Of a DNA stretch of 18,240 nt, positions 8,135-15,885 are shown one piece after another (within the stretch, counting starts at the first letter, position 1; every line of letters starts with the position of its first letter). The notes below the pieces were generated by a model, which ran no database searches, was not told where the DNA came from, and worked only from the letters and a program-made list of their open reading frames with translations. The translations under genes were made by a program, and so were the position numbers. The stretch is from Clostridiaceae bacterium. Its GTDB lineage: Bacteria; Bacillota; Clostridia; UBA1212; DUPL01. The stretch is from assembly GCA_012522035.1 (NCBI GenBank), contig JAAYLF010000043.1:1-18240 (forward strand), given 5' to 3'.

Positions 8135-9264
8135 TATATTTCCTCATATACACTCAAGGCATAGGCATCCGTCATGCCTGCTATATAATCTACGGTAATC
8201 TGTTCAGTTTTTTCATTTTCTTCGTATTGCTTCTCATTCATGAAACCAACAAGCCTTCTGTGTATCTTGTTGTTTTCGTCAACTTCTCCATTCCTTATAT
8301 TGTTTACAGCATCGTATATGTATTCAAACAACCCTTCTATGACATTGTATGCGTTCTTTTCATACCGCTTTATAATCTTCGACTGATATATATGTTCATT
8401 GTTTTCAAGTATCATTTCCTTGAGGGCTTCCCCTCTTTCATCACTAAGCCTTATATACTCCGTCCCATAACTGTTCTCAATTACATCCACAACCAGATTG
8501 TTGATAATCTCCGCATTGGTGCTGCCCAACACAGTTCTAATTTCAGGCGATATGTCATTGTAATCCATGATTCTTGCCCTGATGGCGTCCTCTATATCCC
8601 TTCCCACATAAGCAATCTTGTCCACAAGCCTTACCAGACATGCTTCAAGGGTGTAGGGCATGCAGTTTCTGTGGTCCTGTGTGTAAATCTCATCCATTTT
8701 CTTGTTCCTGTCCGCATACAGGACGTACTCGTAATAGTTTTCTCCACAATGACTGACTATTCCGTCCCGTACCTCATATGTAAGGTTCAGACCGCACTTT
8801 TCCTGACTGGATATCCTTTTTGCAAGTCTGTCCACAACCCTCAAACTATGGTACTCATGCTTGAAGGAAAGGTCAAGATTCCTGTCTCTAAGACACTTTT
8901 CAAGAGCCCTTTCACCGCTGTGGCCAAAAGGCGCATGGCCAACATCATGCCCCAAGGCAATTGCAGTAATCAAATCCTGATTAAGCCCCAAAGTCCTCCC
9001 AATAGTGGTGGATATGAAATTTACATAAAGAACATGTTCCATGCGGGTACATATGTGATCATTCTTGGCATTAAAAAACACCTGGGTTTTGTGTCTCAAT
9101 CGTCTGAAATCCTCGCAGTACAGAATCCTGTTTGCATCCCGCTCATATTCACTTCTTACCCTGCATGGCTCTTCAGGATAACGCCTTCCCCTGCTTTCCT
9201 GCGTCCTTGCAGCCAGAGGAGACAAATTCATTTCCTGCATAAACCTGATATCCCGCCATACCAT
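8125..9264 (-). CDS. dgt: Deoxyguanosinetriphosphate triphosphohydrolase-like protein
   Basis: Dgt-like enzymes cut dNTPs to deoxynucleoside plus triphosphate. The 379-residue protein has the short bacterial Dgt-like form: FRRLRHKTQVF near 53-63, H77 in RMEHV, the HD pair H106-D107 in GHDVGHAPFGHSGE, and D215 in LVDKIAY. The metal set is therefore complete. The family usually reads RxTH at the first histidine; here it is RMEH. The ATG at 9264 has an AAGGTGAT ribosome site 7 bases upstream and follows a consensus promoter. It overlaps yfbR, so the two genes probably act together: dNTP breakdown and dNMP dephosphorylation. True substrate preference (dGTP or all dNTPs) cannot be read from the sequence. 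Confidence 0.93.
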   Translation of the reverse strand: MVWRDIRFMQEMNLSPLAARTQESRGRRYPEEPCRVRSEYERDANRILYCEDFRRLRHKTQVFFNAKNDHICTRMEHVLYVNFISTTIGRTLGLNQDLITAIALGHDVGHAPFGHSGERALEKCLRDRNLDLSFKHEYHSLRVVDRLAKRISSQEKCGLNLTYEVRDGIVSHCGENYYEYVLYADRNKKMDEIYTQDHRNCMPYTLEACLVRLVDKIAYVGRDIEDAIRARIMDYNDISPEIRTVLGSTNAEIINNLVVDVIENSYGTEYIRLSDERGEALKEMILENNEHIYQSKIIKRYEKNAYNVIEGLFEYIYDAVNNIRNGEVDENNKIHRRLVGFMNEKQYEENEKTEQITVDYIAGMTDAYALSVYEEIYWI

Positions 9265-9294
9265 AACATCACCTTTTAATCATTTTCCACCTAA

Positions 9295-9322
9295 ATTATA
9301 CCGAAAATACAATTGATGTCAA
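9295..9322 (-). promoter_or_regulatory. Promoter of dgt-yfbR
   Basis: On the minus strand TTGACA (9322-9317) and TATAAT (9300-9295) are both perfect consensus, separated by 16 bases. The -35 box directly continues the T-run of the preceding terminator. Transcription would start near 9288, about 24 bases before the dgt ATG. Confidence 0.75.
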
Positions 9323-9355
9323 AAAATGAGTGTAAGAATTACTCCTACACTCATT
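9321..9355 (-). terminator. Intrinsic terminator after the secreted-protein gene
   Basis: Arms 9325-9337 and 9343-9355 pair over 13 positions (one G-T wobble) around a 5-base loop, and the minus-strand stem runs into six T (plus-strand A 9321-9326). It lies 13 bases past the stop of the secreted protein and closes the transcription unit coming from prfB or rnr. Confidence 0.9.
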
Positions 9356-9368
9356 CAGCATCCAACTC

Positions 9369-10283
9369 TTAAGCAACCTGGCGTCTCTTCAAAACAACCA
9401 ATGCATATATCGCAGAAACTATTACAGGCATGAACATAACTGCATCGGAGGTTTCGGTATTGGGCTCCTCAAGAGCATAAATCTTGATATTGTCAATATT
9501 GAACTTGGACTCCCTGCATCCAATAATGAGAGCACTGTTTACAGCAACCCTTGCATTATTGACGGTTCCGAGCTCAGTACCGTTCTTGTCCTTTACAACG
9601 ACTTTCTTGTAATAGGTCTCCTCACCCAATGGATATGTACCTGCGTCGGACATCTCAACTATGAATGCCAGTTCATCGCTTGCATACACTTTTACGGTCT
9701 GACCGTCATCCACAAACTTCAAGGTCTCAAAACCTTTTGAGAAATCCGCACCAACTGTTGCCTCATACCTTACGTTTCCAATCTTGTACTCATTGGATTC
9801 GTCGTATGTTTTTACAACAAGACTCAACTTGTTTCCATTGTTGGGCAATACAAGAAGTCCACTGCCGCCAACGGAAGGAAAACCTGAGTTGGCATCGCCA
9901 TCCCATTCATATCCCGTGCTCTTTCCAAACATTACATCAAATCTTTCTCTGCCTGCACGTACAAAGAATGCAGAGATGTTGAAACCTGCATCAGGATTGT
10001 ATACATCAACTTCGTATACATACGGTTCGGTTAGCGTTTTTGTGTACTCCGCATGGTAATATGCATTAATTTCAAAATATTTGTTGCCACCATCTTCCCT
10101 GATAAAGGATCCGGTTGGCGTTGCTCTAATTAATGACCAGTCTGGCAAAAGGTCGTCCTTAATCTCGGTTCCTGCCTCATAGCTCTCAAAATTCTGCGAG
10201 TAGCTATCTACAGCTGCAAAAGATGAGATTGTAAGAGCCAAGCACATTAATGAAAGTACAAATAAAAGTCCTAATTTTCTCAT
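9369..10283 (-). CDS. Secreted beta-rich protein with C-terminal membrane anchor
   Basis: This 304-residue protein is not one I can name. A clear signal peptide occupies residues 1-23 (hydrophobic core LLFVLSLMCLALTI, probable cleavage near SFA-A). The mature part is rich in alternating hydrophobic/polar strands and aromatic residues and ends in FNIDNIKIYA (261-270). That resembles the last strand of concanavalin/LamG-like sandwich domains such as DUF1080-type carbohydrate-related proteins. A C-terminal helix (281-298) follows EPNTETSDA and is followed by KRRQVA, the layout of a cell-surface sorting signal or plain membrane anchor, although no canonical LPxTG is present. The ATG at 10283 has AAAGGAGG 7 bases upstream. 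It lies 45 bases after the isomerase-like gene and is followed by a strong terminator. A surface carbohydrate-binding or carbohydrate-processing role is only a suggestion. Confidence 0.8.
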   Translation of the reverse strand: MRKLGLLFVLSLMCLALTISSFAAVDSYSQNFESYEAGTEIKDDLLPDWSLIRATPTGSFIREDGGNKYFEINAYYHAEYTKTLTEPYVYEVDVYNPDAGFNISAFFVRAGRERFDVMFGKSTGYEWDGDANSGFPSVGGSGLLVLPNNGNKLSLVVKTYDESNEYKIGNVRYEATVGADFSKGFETLKFVDDGQTVKVYASDELAFIVEMSDAGTYPLGEETYYKKVVVKDKNGTELGTVNNARVAVNSALIIGCRESKFNIDNIKIYALEEPNTETSDAVMFMPVIVSAIYALVVLKRRQVA

Positions 10284-10328
10284 GATAAAACCTCCTTTAG
10301 AGTAATAATCTATGCCAAGGCAGCATAT

Positions 10329-11294
10329 TTATGCCCACCACATGGCGCCAGGTTTTTCAAATACCAATACTTCCTTAAGGAAGGATATGGCCTTTCTAAG
10401 ACCTTCCTGAGGAGACATAAGGCTGTCCTCATGCTCAATACTTATGACATCGTCATATCCCACAGTCTTAAGCATGCTGATCATGTCTTTCCACAGTTTG
10501 TAATCATTTCCATAGCCCATGGTTCTGAATACCCATGCACGGTTTAACACATCTCCATAGTGCTTGGTGTCAAGAACTCCGTTTTTCTTGACATTTGCCT
10601 CATCCAGTCTGACATCCTTGCCATGTACATGGTAAATGGCATCTCCCAGCTCCCTTATTGCTTCAACAGGATCCATACCCTGCCAAATCAGATGGCTTGG
10701 GTCGAAGTTTGCACCAATGACCTCTCCAACTTCCGCTCTCAAACGCAGAAGAGTCTCAGGGTTGTACACACAGAATCCAGGATGCATCTCAAAGCAGATC
10801 TTTGTTACACCATGCTCAAGAGCAAACTTGCCAGTTTCCTTCCAGTATGGAACAAGCACCTCGTTCCACTGCCAATCCAGGATCTTCAAAAAATCCTCCG
10901 GCCAAGGGCAAGTTACCCAGTTTGGATATTTTGAATCCGGGCTGTCTCCAGGGCATCCTGAAAACGCAATAATCTTTTCCACACCCAGTTTTTCTGCCAG
11001 CAGAATAGCGTTGATAAAGTCATCGTGGTACTGCTTGGCAATCTCTTTGTTTGGATGTACCGGATTACCATGGCATGCCAGAGCGGAGATTTCAAGTCCA
11101 TTGCTGTAAATGGCGTCCTTGAACTCTTCAAGTGCCTTTTCATCTTTTAATAATTCCTCAGGATTGCAATGAGCTTTGCCAGGATAGCCTCCGCAACCTA
11201 TCTCCACGGACTGTACGCCTTCCTTTGCCAGGAATGCCATTGCGTCCCTTACGCTCATGTCAGACAACAATACTGTTAGTACTCCTAACTTCAT
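10329..11294 (-). CDS. Sugar phosphate isomerase/epimerase family TIM-barrel protein
   Basis: This 321-residue protein belongs to the AP-endonuclease-2-like xylose isomerase superfamily, which includes sugar epimerases, inosose isomerases/dehydratases and hydroxypyruvate isomerase. Candidate metal ligands appear in the expected order: E169 (CFEMHPG), D198 (NFDPSHL), H224 (YHVHGKD) and E287 (ISIEHED). No signal peptide is seen, so it is cytoplasmic. The ATG at 11294 has GAGGAGG about 8 bases upstream and follows prfB by 28 bases. The next gene encodes an anchored secreted protein, so the two may form a carbohydrate-related pair that shares transcription with prfB. The substrate cannot be deduced. 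Residues 111-145, rich in Pro, Trp and Cys, may be a specificity loop. Confidence 0.88.
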   Translation of the reverse strand: MKLGVLTVLLSDMSVRDAMAFLAKEGVQSVEIGCGGYPGKAHCNPEELLKDEKALEEFKDAIYSNGLEISALACHGNPVHPNKEIAKQYHDDFINAILLAEKLGVEKIIAFSGCPGDSPDSKYPNWVTCPWPEDFLKILDWQWNEVLVPYWKETGKFALEHGVTKICFEMHPGFCVYNPETLLRLRAEVGEVIGANFDPSHLIWQGMDPVEAIRELGDAIYHVHGKDVRLDEANVKKNGVLDTKHYGDVLNRAWVFRTMGYGNDYKLWKDMISMLKTVGYDDVISIEHEDSLMSPQEGLRKAISFLKEVLVFEKPGAMWWA

Positions 11295-11322
11295 AGCATA
11301 ATCCTCCTCATGTTTTTTACAT

Positions 11323-12436
11323 TTATCTCTTTTTATTAAACTCCATTGTCAGATATGCATTTATAAACCCGTCAATCTCTCCATCCATAACCTTTTCCAC
11401 GCTGCCCTCTTCATAATTGCTTCTGTGGTCCTTTACCAAAGTATATGGACAGAAAACATAAGACCTAATCTGGTTTCCCCAGGCAATTTCCGTCTGCACT
11501 CCCTTAAGGTCACCAATCTTCTCCACATTCTCCCTTAACTTCAGCTCATAAAGCTTGGACCTTAACATGCGCATTGCAGTCTCCCTGTTCTGCATCTGGG
11601 ATCTTTCTGTCTGACAGCTTACTGTAATACCTGTTGGTTTGTGTACAAGCCTTACTGCAGAGTCAGTCTTGTTGACATGCTGTCCGCCTGCTCCGCTGGA
11701 GCGGAAAGTGCTCATTTCCACATCCTCCGGCCTAATATCTATATTAATACTGTCGTCAATCTCAGGTATGACTTCAACGGAAGCAAAAGAGGTATGGCGT
11801 CTTCCTGCCGCATCAAACGGACTTATCCTGACAAGTCTATGGACTCCATGCTCACTCTTCAGATATCCGTATGCATTGGGGCCTTTAATGTTAAGTACAC
11901 AGCTCTTTATTCCTGCACCGTCTCCATCCAGGTAATCCGTTACCGTTACCTCATATCCTTTTTTCTGTGCCCATCTGGTATACATGTGCATCAGCATTGA
12001 TGCCCAATCCTGTGCCTCTGTTCCACCAGCACCTGCGTGCAGTGTCAGTATTGCATTATTCTCGTCATATTCACCTGTAAAAAAGGTTTCCATTCTTAAA
12101 GACAACAGCTCGTCCTCAAGCTGCTTCAGACCTTTTTCAATGTCTCCGGCAAGGGATGCGTCACCCGATTCGTCACTAAGGACCAACATAAGCTCCACTT
12201 CTTCCACCATCTCTTCAAGCCGGGTAAACTTGCCTACCTTGTCCTTGAGACTTTTAAGTTTTTTCAATATCATCTGTGAGTTTTCTGGATCTGACCAGAA
12301 ATCCGGGTTTTGCGTTTTTAATTCCAGCTCTTCTATCTCGGACTTTATACTGTCCGTGTCAAAGTGAATCCCTCAATTCATAAAGTTCTTCTTTTATATT
12401 CTCAAGTACCTGATAGTACTCGTCAGTTACAATCAT
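11323..12436 (-). CDS. prfB: Peptide chain release factor 2, expressed by programmed +1 frameshift
   Basis: RF2 recognises UGA and UAA stop codons and triggers peptide release. The gene is split between two frames. Frame 0 starts at the ATG at 12436 (AAGGAG site 7 bases upstream) and runs 25 codons to an in-frame TGA at 12361-12359. The +1 frame continues through DTDSIK to the TAA at 11323, giving 370 residues in total. In full-length numbering the SPF stop-codon recognition motif falls at 205-207 and the catalytic GGQ at 250-252, the same positions as in E. coli RF2. The shift autoregulates RF2: low RF2 gives slow termination and more frameshifting. It follows rnr by 37 bases and precedes the isomerase-like gene by 28. 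Calling a start at the first in-frame ATG (12273) would lose 54 residues. Confidence 0.97.
12358..12373 (-). promoter_or_regulatory. Programmed +1 frameshift site of prfB
   Basis: The minus strand reads AGG GAT TCA CTT TGA C. The slippery CUU-U and the stop UGA followed by C (a poor termination context) match the E. coli prfB site, and the internal Shine-Dalgarno-like AGGGA sits at the same spacing. The TGA is codon 26, as in E. coli. The reading shift occurs at 12361. Confidence 0.95.
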
Positions 12437-12473
12437 CTTTACAACTCCTTATTATTAATGTTTTTATAACATT

Positions 12474-14618
12474 TTACCCAAATGGCAACAAAAATTCAAT
12501 AGTTTTTGAAGTAATATCAACTCTGGCAACAATTACGTCCTTTATTTTCTGACCAATTCTGAACTCCCTTCCTTCAAGCTCGCCATACGCTGTCATTGTT
12601 TCAGGGTCGAAATGGTAGTAGTCGTAAAGGGACGCAAACCTTACAAGCCCCTCAACAGTGTTCGGTAGTTCAATAAACATGCCAAAACTCGTAATATTGC
12701 TGATGATGCCGGTAAACTTCTTGCCTTCAAACTGCTTCATGTATTCGCATATCTTCAAATCGATGCAGTCTCTTTCAGCTTCTTGAGCCGCCCTCTCCCG
12801 ATCAGACAAGTGCTTTGCGTACTCCCCTGCATATTTGGAATATTTCTCTTCCAGTTTGTGGTTCAAACCGCCGTGCAGCACCTGCTTGATAATCCTGTGT
12901 ATGAACAAGTCGGGATACCGCCTTATAGGAGCGGTAAAATGCGAATAATATTTAAGTGCAAGTCCGAAGTGGCCGTCATTGGTTGCCCTGTATACCGCCT
13001 TCTGCATGGACCTTAATGTCATGGTTCCAATTATTCTCTCTTCCGGCTTGTCCTTGATGGAATCAAGCAGGCTTTGTATGCTCTTGGGATGAACCTTTGA
13101 TGTGTTCTTGAACCTGTATCCAAGATTGGTCACAATCCTTGACAGCGTAATCATTTTCTCTTCCTCGGGCTCGTCATGCACCCTGTATATGAAAGGAACA
13201 TTGTACCAGTAAAACCTTTCAGCAACCGTCTCATTGCAAAGAAGCATGAATTCCTCGATTATGTTGTTCGCAAAGGTTGTCCTGTATGCTGATACGGAAA
13301 TTGGTCTTCCTTCTGCATCCAGCTCAACCTTGGTTTCAGGCAAATTGAAGTCGATTGCTCCGCGCCTTCTTCTTCTTTCATGCAGTATATATGCAAGATT
13401 CTTCATAAGTGTCAGCTGGCCAAGATAATCTCCAAACTCCTTAAGAATCTCATAATCAGGCTTTTCGAAAATTCTATACAGCTGGTTATAGGTAATGGCA
13501 TAATCCACATTGATTATGCTTTCAAATATCTCATGATCCACCACATTGCCCATTTCGTCCACTTCCATCATTACGGACAAGGCAAGCCGGTCACGGTTTT
13601 TGTTCAGACTGCAGATTCCGTTTGACAGCTCCTTGGGCAGCATTGGAACAACCCTTCCCACAGGATAAACACTTGTCCCTCTTTTATATGCCTCTTTGTC
13701 TATGGCGGATCCTTCCCTTACATAATGGGCCACATCCGCAATATGGACGCCCAGCATGTAGTTGCCGTTATCCAGCATTTCAATGGTTATCGCATCATCC
13801 ACGTCCTTGGTGTCTTCAGAGTCAATGGTAACAGTAAGAAGGTTTCTTATGTCCTTTCTGCCCTTCTCCAGCTCTTTTTGTATTGTTTCTTCATCCAGTT
13901 CCTGAGGAAGCATGGAAGCTTCCTTGATTACATCCTCCGGAAACTCTTCCACAAAGCCGTAGAGACTCAGTATCGTTGAAATGCCTGTATGCGGATCAGA
14001 AATGTTTCCTACAACCTCTACTATCCTGCAAATACCTGGCTCAGGGAATTCGCCTTTTTCAACGGCTTCACATATCATACTGAGTCCTTCTTCCAAGGTG
14101 CCCGCATACCCTTCAGCATACCAGTAATCGTCGTCGGCCCAAACCATTAGCTCCTCGCGTATTGGATTCCATCTAACTACTCCCGAAAAGGATCTGGCAC
14201 CTTTTACAAGTATTCTCTTGACAACGCCTTCCTTTTTCTCACCGGGAGCTGTAGGCCTTTTGGGATTCTTGATGGAAACCACCACCTTGTCTCCCGTCAT
14301 GGCGCCATTTACATCCTTGGAATTTATATATATGCTTTCACTCCAGCTGGCCTTGCCCTCCGGTATAACAAAAGCATATCCTCTTTTGTTCACATCAATT
14401 TTGCCAACAACAAAATTGAAACTGGCCGGGTCTCCCAGCTTGTTGCCTTGCCTGACCAAAACCATTTCATCAGTGAGTTTTTCTGCCACCTCATTAAAAA
14501 CGGCAATCTCTGATTCTGTCAGTTCAAGCATTTCATATACTTTGTTCACGTTAATTTTGCCATGAAGTTTTGTCGCCAAATCTCTCAGCTTTATTTCCAA
14601 AGTTTCGTATGGAGTCAT
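12474..14618 (-). CDS. rnr: Ribonuclease R (3'-5' exoribonuclease, RNB family)
   Basis: RNase R degrades structured RNA from the 3' end. The order of domains in the 714-residue protein is an N-terminal winged helix (about 1-60), two cold-shock/OB domains (about 70-235), and the RNB catalytic domain starting near 255 with the Asp cluster DSEDTKDVDDA (266-276). A C-terminal S1 domain (about 630-710) follows. The protein stops almost immediately after S1 (LLPFG) and so lacks the Lys-rich tail of many RNase R proteins. The ATG at 14618 has only a weak GGAAG/GGTGA-type ribosome site. It starts 24 bases after an intrinsic terminator, so it depends on read-through from secG or a promoter inside secG. 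In many Firmicutes smpB follows rnr; here prfB does. Confidence 0.95.
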   Translation of the reverse strand: MTPYETLEIKLRDLATKLHGKINVNKVYEMLELTESEIAVFNEVAEKLTDEMVLVRQGNKLGDPASFNFVVGKIDVNKRGYAFVIPEGKASWSESIYINSKDVNGAMTGDKVVVSIKNPKRPTAPGEKKEGVVKRILVKGARSFSGVVRWNPIREELMVWADDDYWYAEGYAGTLEEGLSMICEAVEKGEFPEPGICRIVEVVGNISDPHTGISTILSLYGFVEEFPEDVIKEASMLPQELDEETIQKELEKGRKDIRNLLTVTIDSEDTKDVDDAITIEMLDNGNYMLGVHIADVAHYVREGSAIDKEAYKRGTSVYPVGRVVPMLPKELSNGICSLNKNRDRLALSVMMEVDEMGNVVDHEIFESIINVDYAITYNQLYRIFEKPDYEILKEFGDYLGQLTLMKNLAYILHERRRRRGAIDFNLPETKVELDAEGRPISVSAYRTTFANNIIEEFMLLCNETVAERFYWYNVPFIYRVHDEPEEEKMITLSRIVTNLGYRFKNTSKVHPKSIQSLLDSIKDKPEERIIGTMTLRSMQKAVYRATNDGHFGLALKYYSHFTAPIRRYPDLFIHRIIKQVLHGGLNHKLEEKYSKYAGEYAKHLSDRERAAQEAERDCIDLKICEYMKQFEGKKFTGIISNITSFGMFIELPNTVEGLVRFASLYDYYHFDPETMTAYGELEGREFRIGQKIKDVIVARVDITSKTIEFLLPFG

Positions 14619-14642
14619 AAGTCACCAACTTCCATAAATATT

Positions 14643-14670
14643 AAAAAAGCCGTGTTTCGGAGCACACGGC
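14643..14670 (-). terminator. Intrinsic terminator between secG and rnr
   Basis: GCCGTGT (14649-14655) pairs with ACACGGC (14664-14670), a 7-bp GC-rich stem with an 8-base loop, and the minus-strand stem is followed by six T (14648-14643). It lies 12 bases after the secG stop and only 24 bases before the rnr ATG, so it probably works as an attenuating, partly leaky terminator. Confidence 0.85.
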
Positions 14671-14682
14671 CTGATTTGTCAT

Positions 14683-14937
14683 CTACATCTGTGAGAACAA
14701 TCTAAGCAAAGCTCCTAAAACCACAGCAATAACCGCAAAGAACACTGCACCTGTTATGGTATATCTGGTGAGTCTTGCCTCTTTTGTTGATCCTCGATTT
14801 CTGCCAAAGAAGGATTCGCTCTCACCTGTTACCACCGATATGCCTTGCTGCTTGGGCTCCTGCATCAAAATTATTATACAGACAACCACGCAAACCACGA
14901 GGTAAAGAATTCCCAATATAGTTAGTAAGACAGTCAA
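14683..14937 (-). CDS. secG: Preprotein translocase subunit SecG
   Basis: SecG is the small two-helix subunit of the SecYEG channel. The 84-residue protein has helices at about 2-23 and 57-77, with the conserved cytoplasmic loop LMQEPKQQGIS and a FFGRNRGSTKE segment between them. The start is a TTG at 14937 with GGAGG 8 bases upstream; an ATG start is not available in this frame before the first helix. It has its own promoter and terminator, so it can be expressed as a single-gene transcript, with read-through into rnr. The linkage to glycolytic genes upstream and rnr downstream is common in Firmicutes. Confidence 0.95.
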   Translation of the reverse strand: MTVLLTILGILYLVVCVVVCIIILMQEPKQQGISVVTGESESFFGRNRGSTKEARLTRYTITGAVFFAVIAVVLGALLRLFSQM

Positions 14938-14986
14938 CTTTCACACCTCCAAAAAACAAATAACTTAAGAAAAGTCAATCATGTAG

Positions 14987-15015
14987 ATTATATCACACAG
15001 TAAAAATAAGTACAA
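14987..15015 (-). promoter_or_regulatory. Extended -10 promoter of secG
   Basis: On the minus strand TGATATAAT contains a perfect -10 (14992-14987) with the TGn extension. A weak -35 TTGTAC (15015-15010) lies 17 bases upstream. It sits in the 84-base gap after the membrane-protein gene and would give a leader of about 45 bases. Confidence 0.6.
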
Positions 15016-15021
15016 CAAAAA

Positions 15022-15885
15022 TCATTCTCCGCTATTAGTTTTACCAGCCTTTAGTTTTCTATACTTCCTTACTATCCAGACAACACTTAAAATCAGAACG
15101 GTTCCAAGAAGAAAAACCAGGTAAAAACGTTGGAAAAACGTATATATTTTATAATCCCTCTCAAGTTTTGCGTCAAGCTCAACAACAAAATGGGTGTTTG
15201 CAGCTTTTTCCACAACCTCGGCATCATGATACAATAGAGCTTTGTCAATATTTGACTCATACTGCAAAACCGCTTCCGTCTCGCCTTCTTTTGGTTCCCT
15301 GAAATAAAAAATCCTTAATCTCGAAAAATCAAGTTCAGTCTCAAAAGCCTTCTTTGCGTATTCAGCAGCCAGCTCCTTGTACTTGTCAAAACCAAGGCTC
15401 TGTCCTGCAACTTCCAGAAGAACCACATACTTTCCCTTGGTTCCATCAAGTGCATCCTCAGCACTTTGATATACGCCTTTTTCAATATCATAAATATATT
15501 CTGCGCTTTTTATGGGAATTTCATCCTTGAGAAGATTCTCGATATGTCCGGACAACTCCTTTATTAACTCATTGTCCTTTAGAAAATTGTCAAAATAACC
15601 GTCTTCATACACACCAAAACCCTTGGCAGTTATTCTGAAAGTACCTTCTTCGAACTCACACTCGTAAACGTATTTGTCAATCTTCTTGTCGTAATATGTA
15701 TTTGTAATACTGTAATCCAAATCCGGATAGCTGTCTTTCAAATATTTTTGCACGGAGAATCTATTCAGTAAAGAGCCTGGGAAAACCCCAAGGCTCTCAC
15801 AGAATATTGACACAACAAGTATTGCGATAATTACTACAAAGGCTGTAAACAGCCAGAGTTTTATTCTCGTTTTCCTATCCACCAT
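15022..15885 (-). CDS. Two-TM protein of unknown function coupled to PGK-TIM
   Basis: I do not recognise this 287-residue protein. A basic N-terminus (MVDRKTRIK) leads into a transmembrane helix (about 10-30). A soluble domain of about 220 residues (about 31-250) follows, rich in Tyr, Asp, Glu and Lys; its first part resembles short DUF3139/YfjL-like domains only in general style. A second helix (about 252-270) and a basic tail RKYRKLKAG end it. By positive-inside reasoning both ends are cytoplasmic and the domain is outside. The ATG at 15885 overlaps the PGK-TIM stop by 11 bases with no clear ribosome site, so translation is probably coupled. A GTG at 15882 is an alternative start. The physiological link to glycolysis is unknown and may be accidental. 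Confidence 0.8.
   Translation of the reverse strand: MVDRKTRIKLWLFTAFVVIIAILVVSIFCESLGVFPGSLLNRFSVQKYLKDSYPDLDYSITNTYYDKKIDKYVYECEFEEGTFRITAKGFGVYEDGYFDNFLKDNELIKELSGHIENLLKDEIPIKSAEYIYDIEKGVYQSAEDALDGTKGKYVVLLEVAGQSLGFDKYKELAAEYAKKAFETELDFSRLRIFYFREPKEGETEAVLQYESNIDKALLYHDAEVVEKAANTHFVVELDAKLERDYKIYTFFQRFYLVFLLGTVLILSVVWIVRKYRKLKAGKTNSGE

Noticed and set aside
7532..9264. Anti-phage dNTP-depletion island
   Set aside because: dgt and yfbR sit among housekeeping genes with ordinary promoters; there is no sensor, toxin, integrase or other defence gene near them.
8089..9279. Long plus-strand frame (396 codons) opposite dgt
   Set aside because: It is antisense to a gene with complete Dgt motifs, has no ribosome site or recognisable domain, and its composition is that of a shadow frame.
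12359..12436. Separate 25-codon peptide gene upstream of prfB
   Set aside because: Its stop is the CTTTGAC frameshift site and its sequence matches the normal RF2 N-terminus, so it is the first part of prfB.
12457..12473. Hairpin between rnr and prfB as a terminator
   Set aside because: Only a 6-bp A/T-rich stem (AATGTT/AACATT) with no convincing T-run after it on the minus strand.
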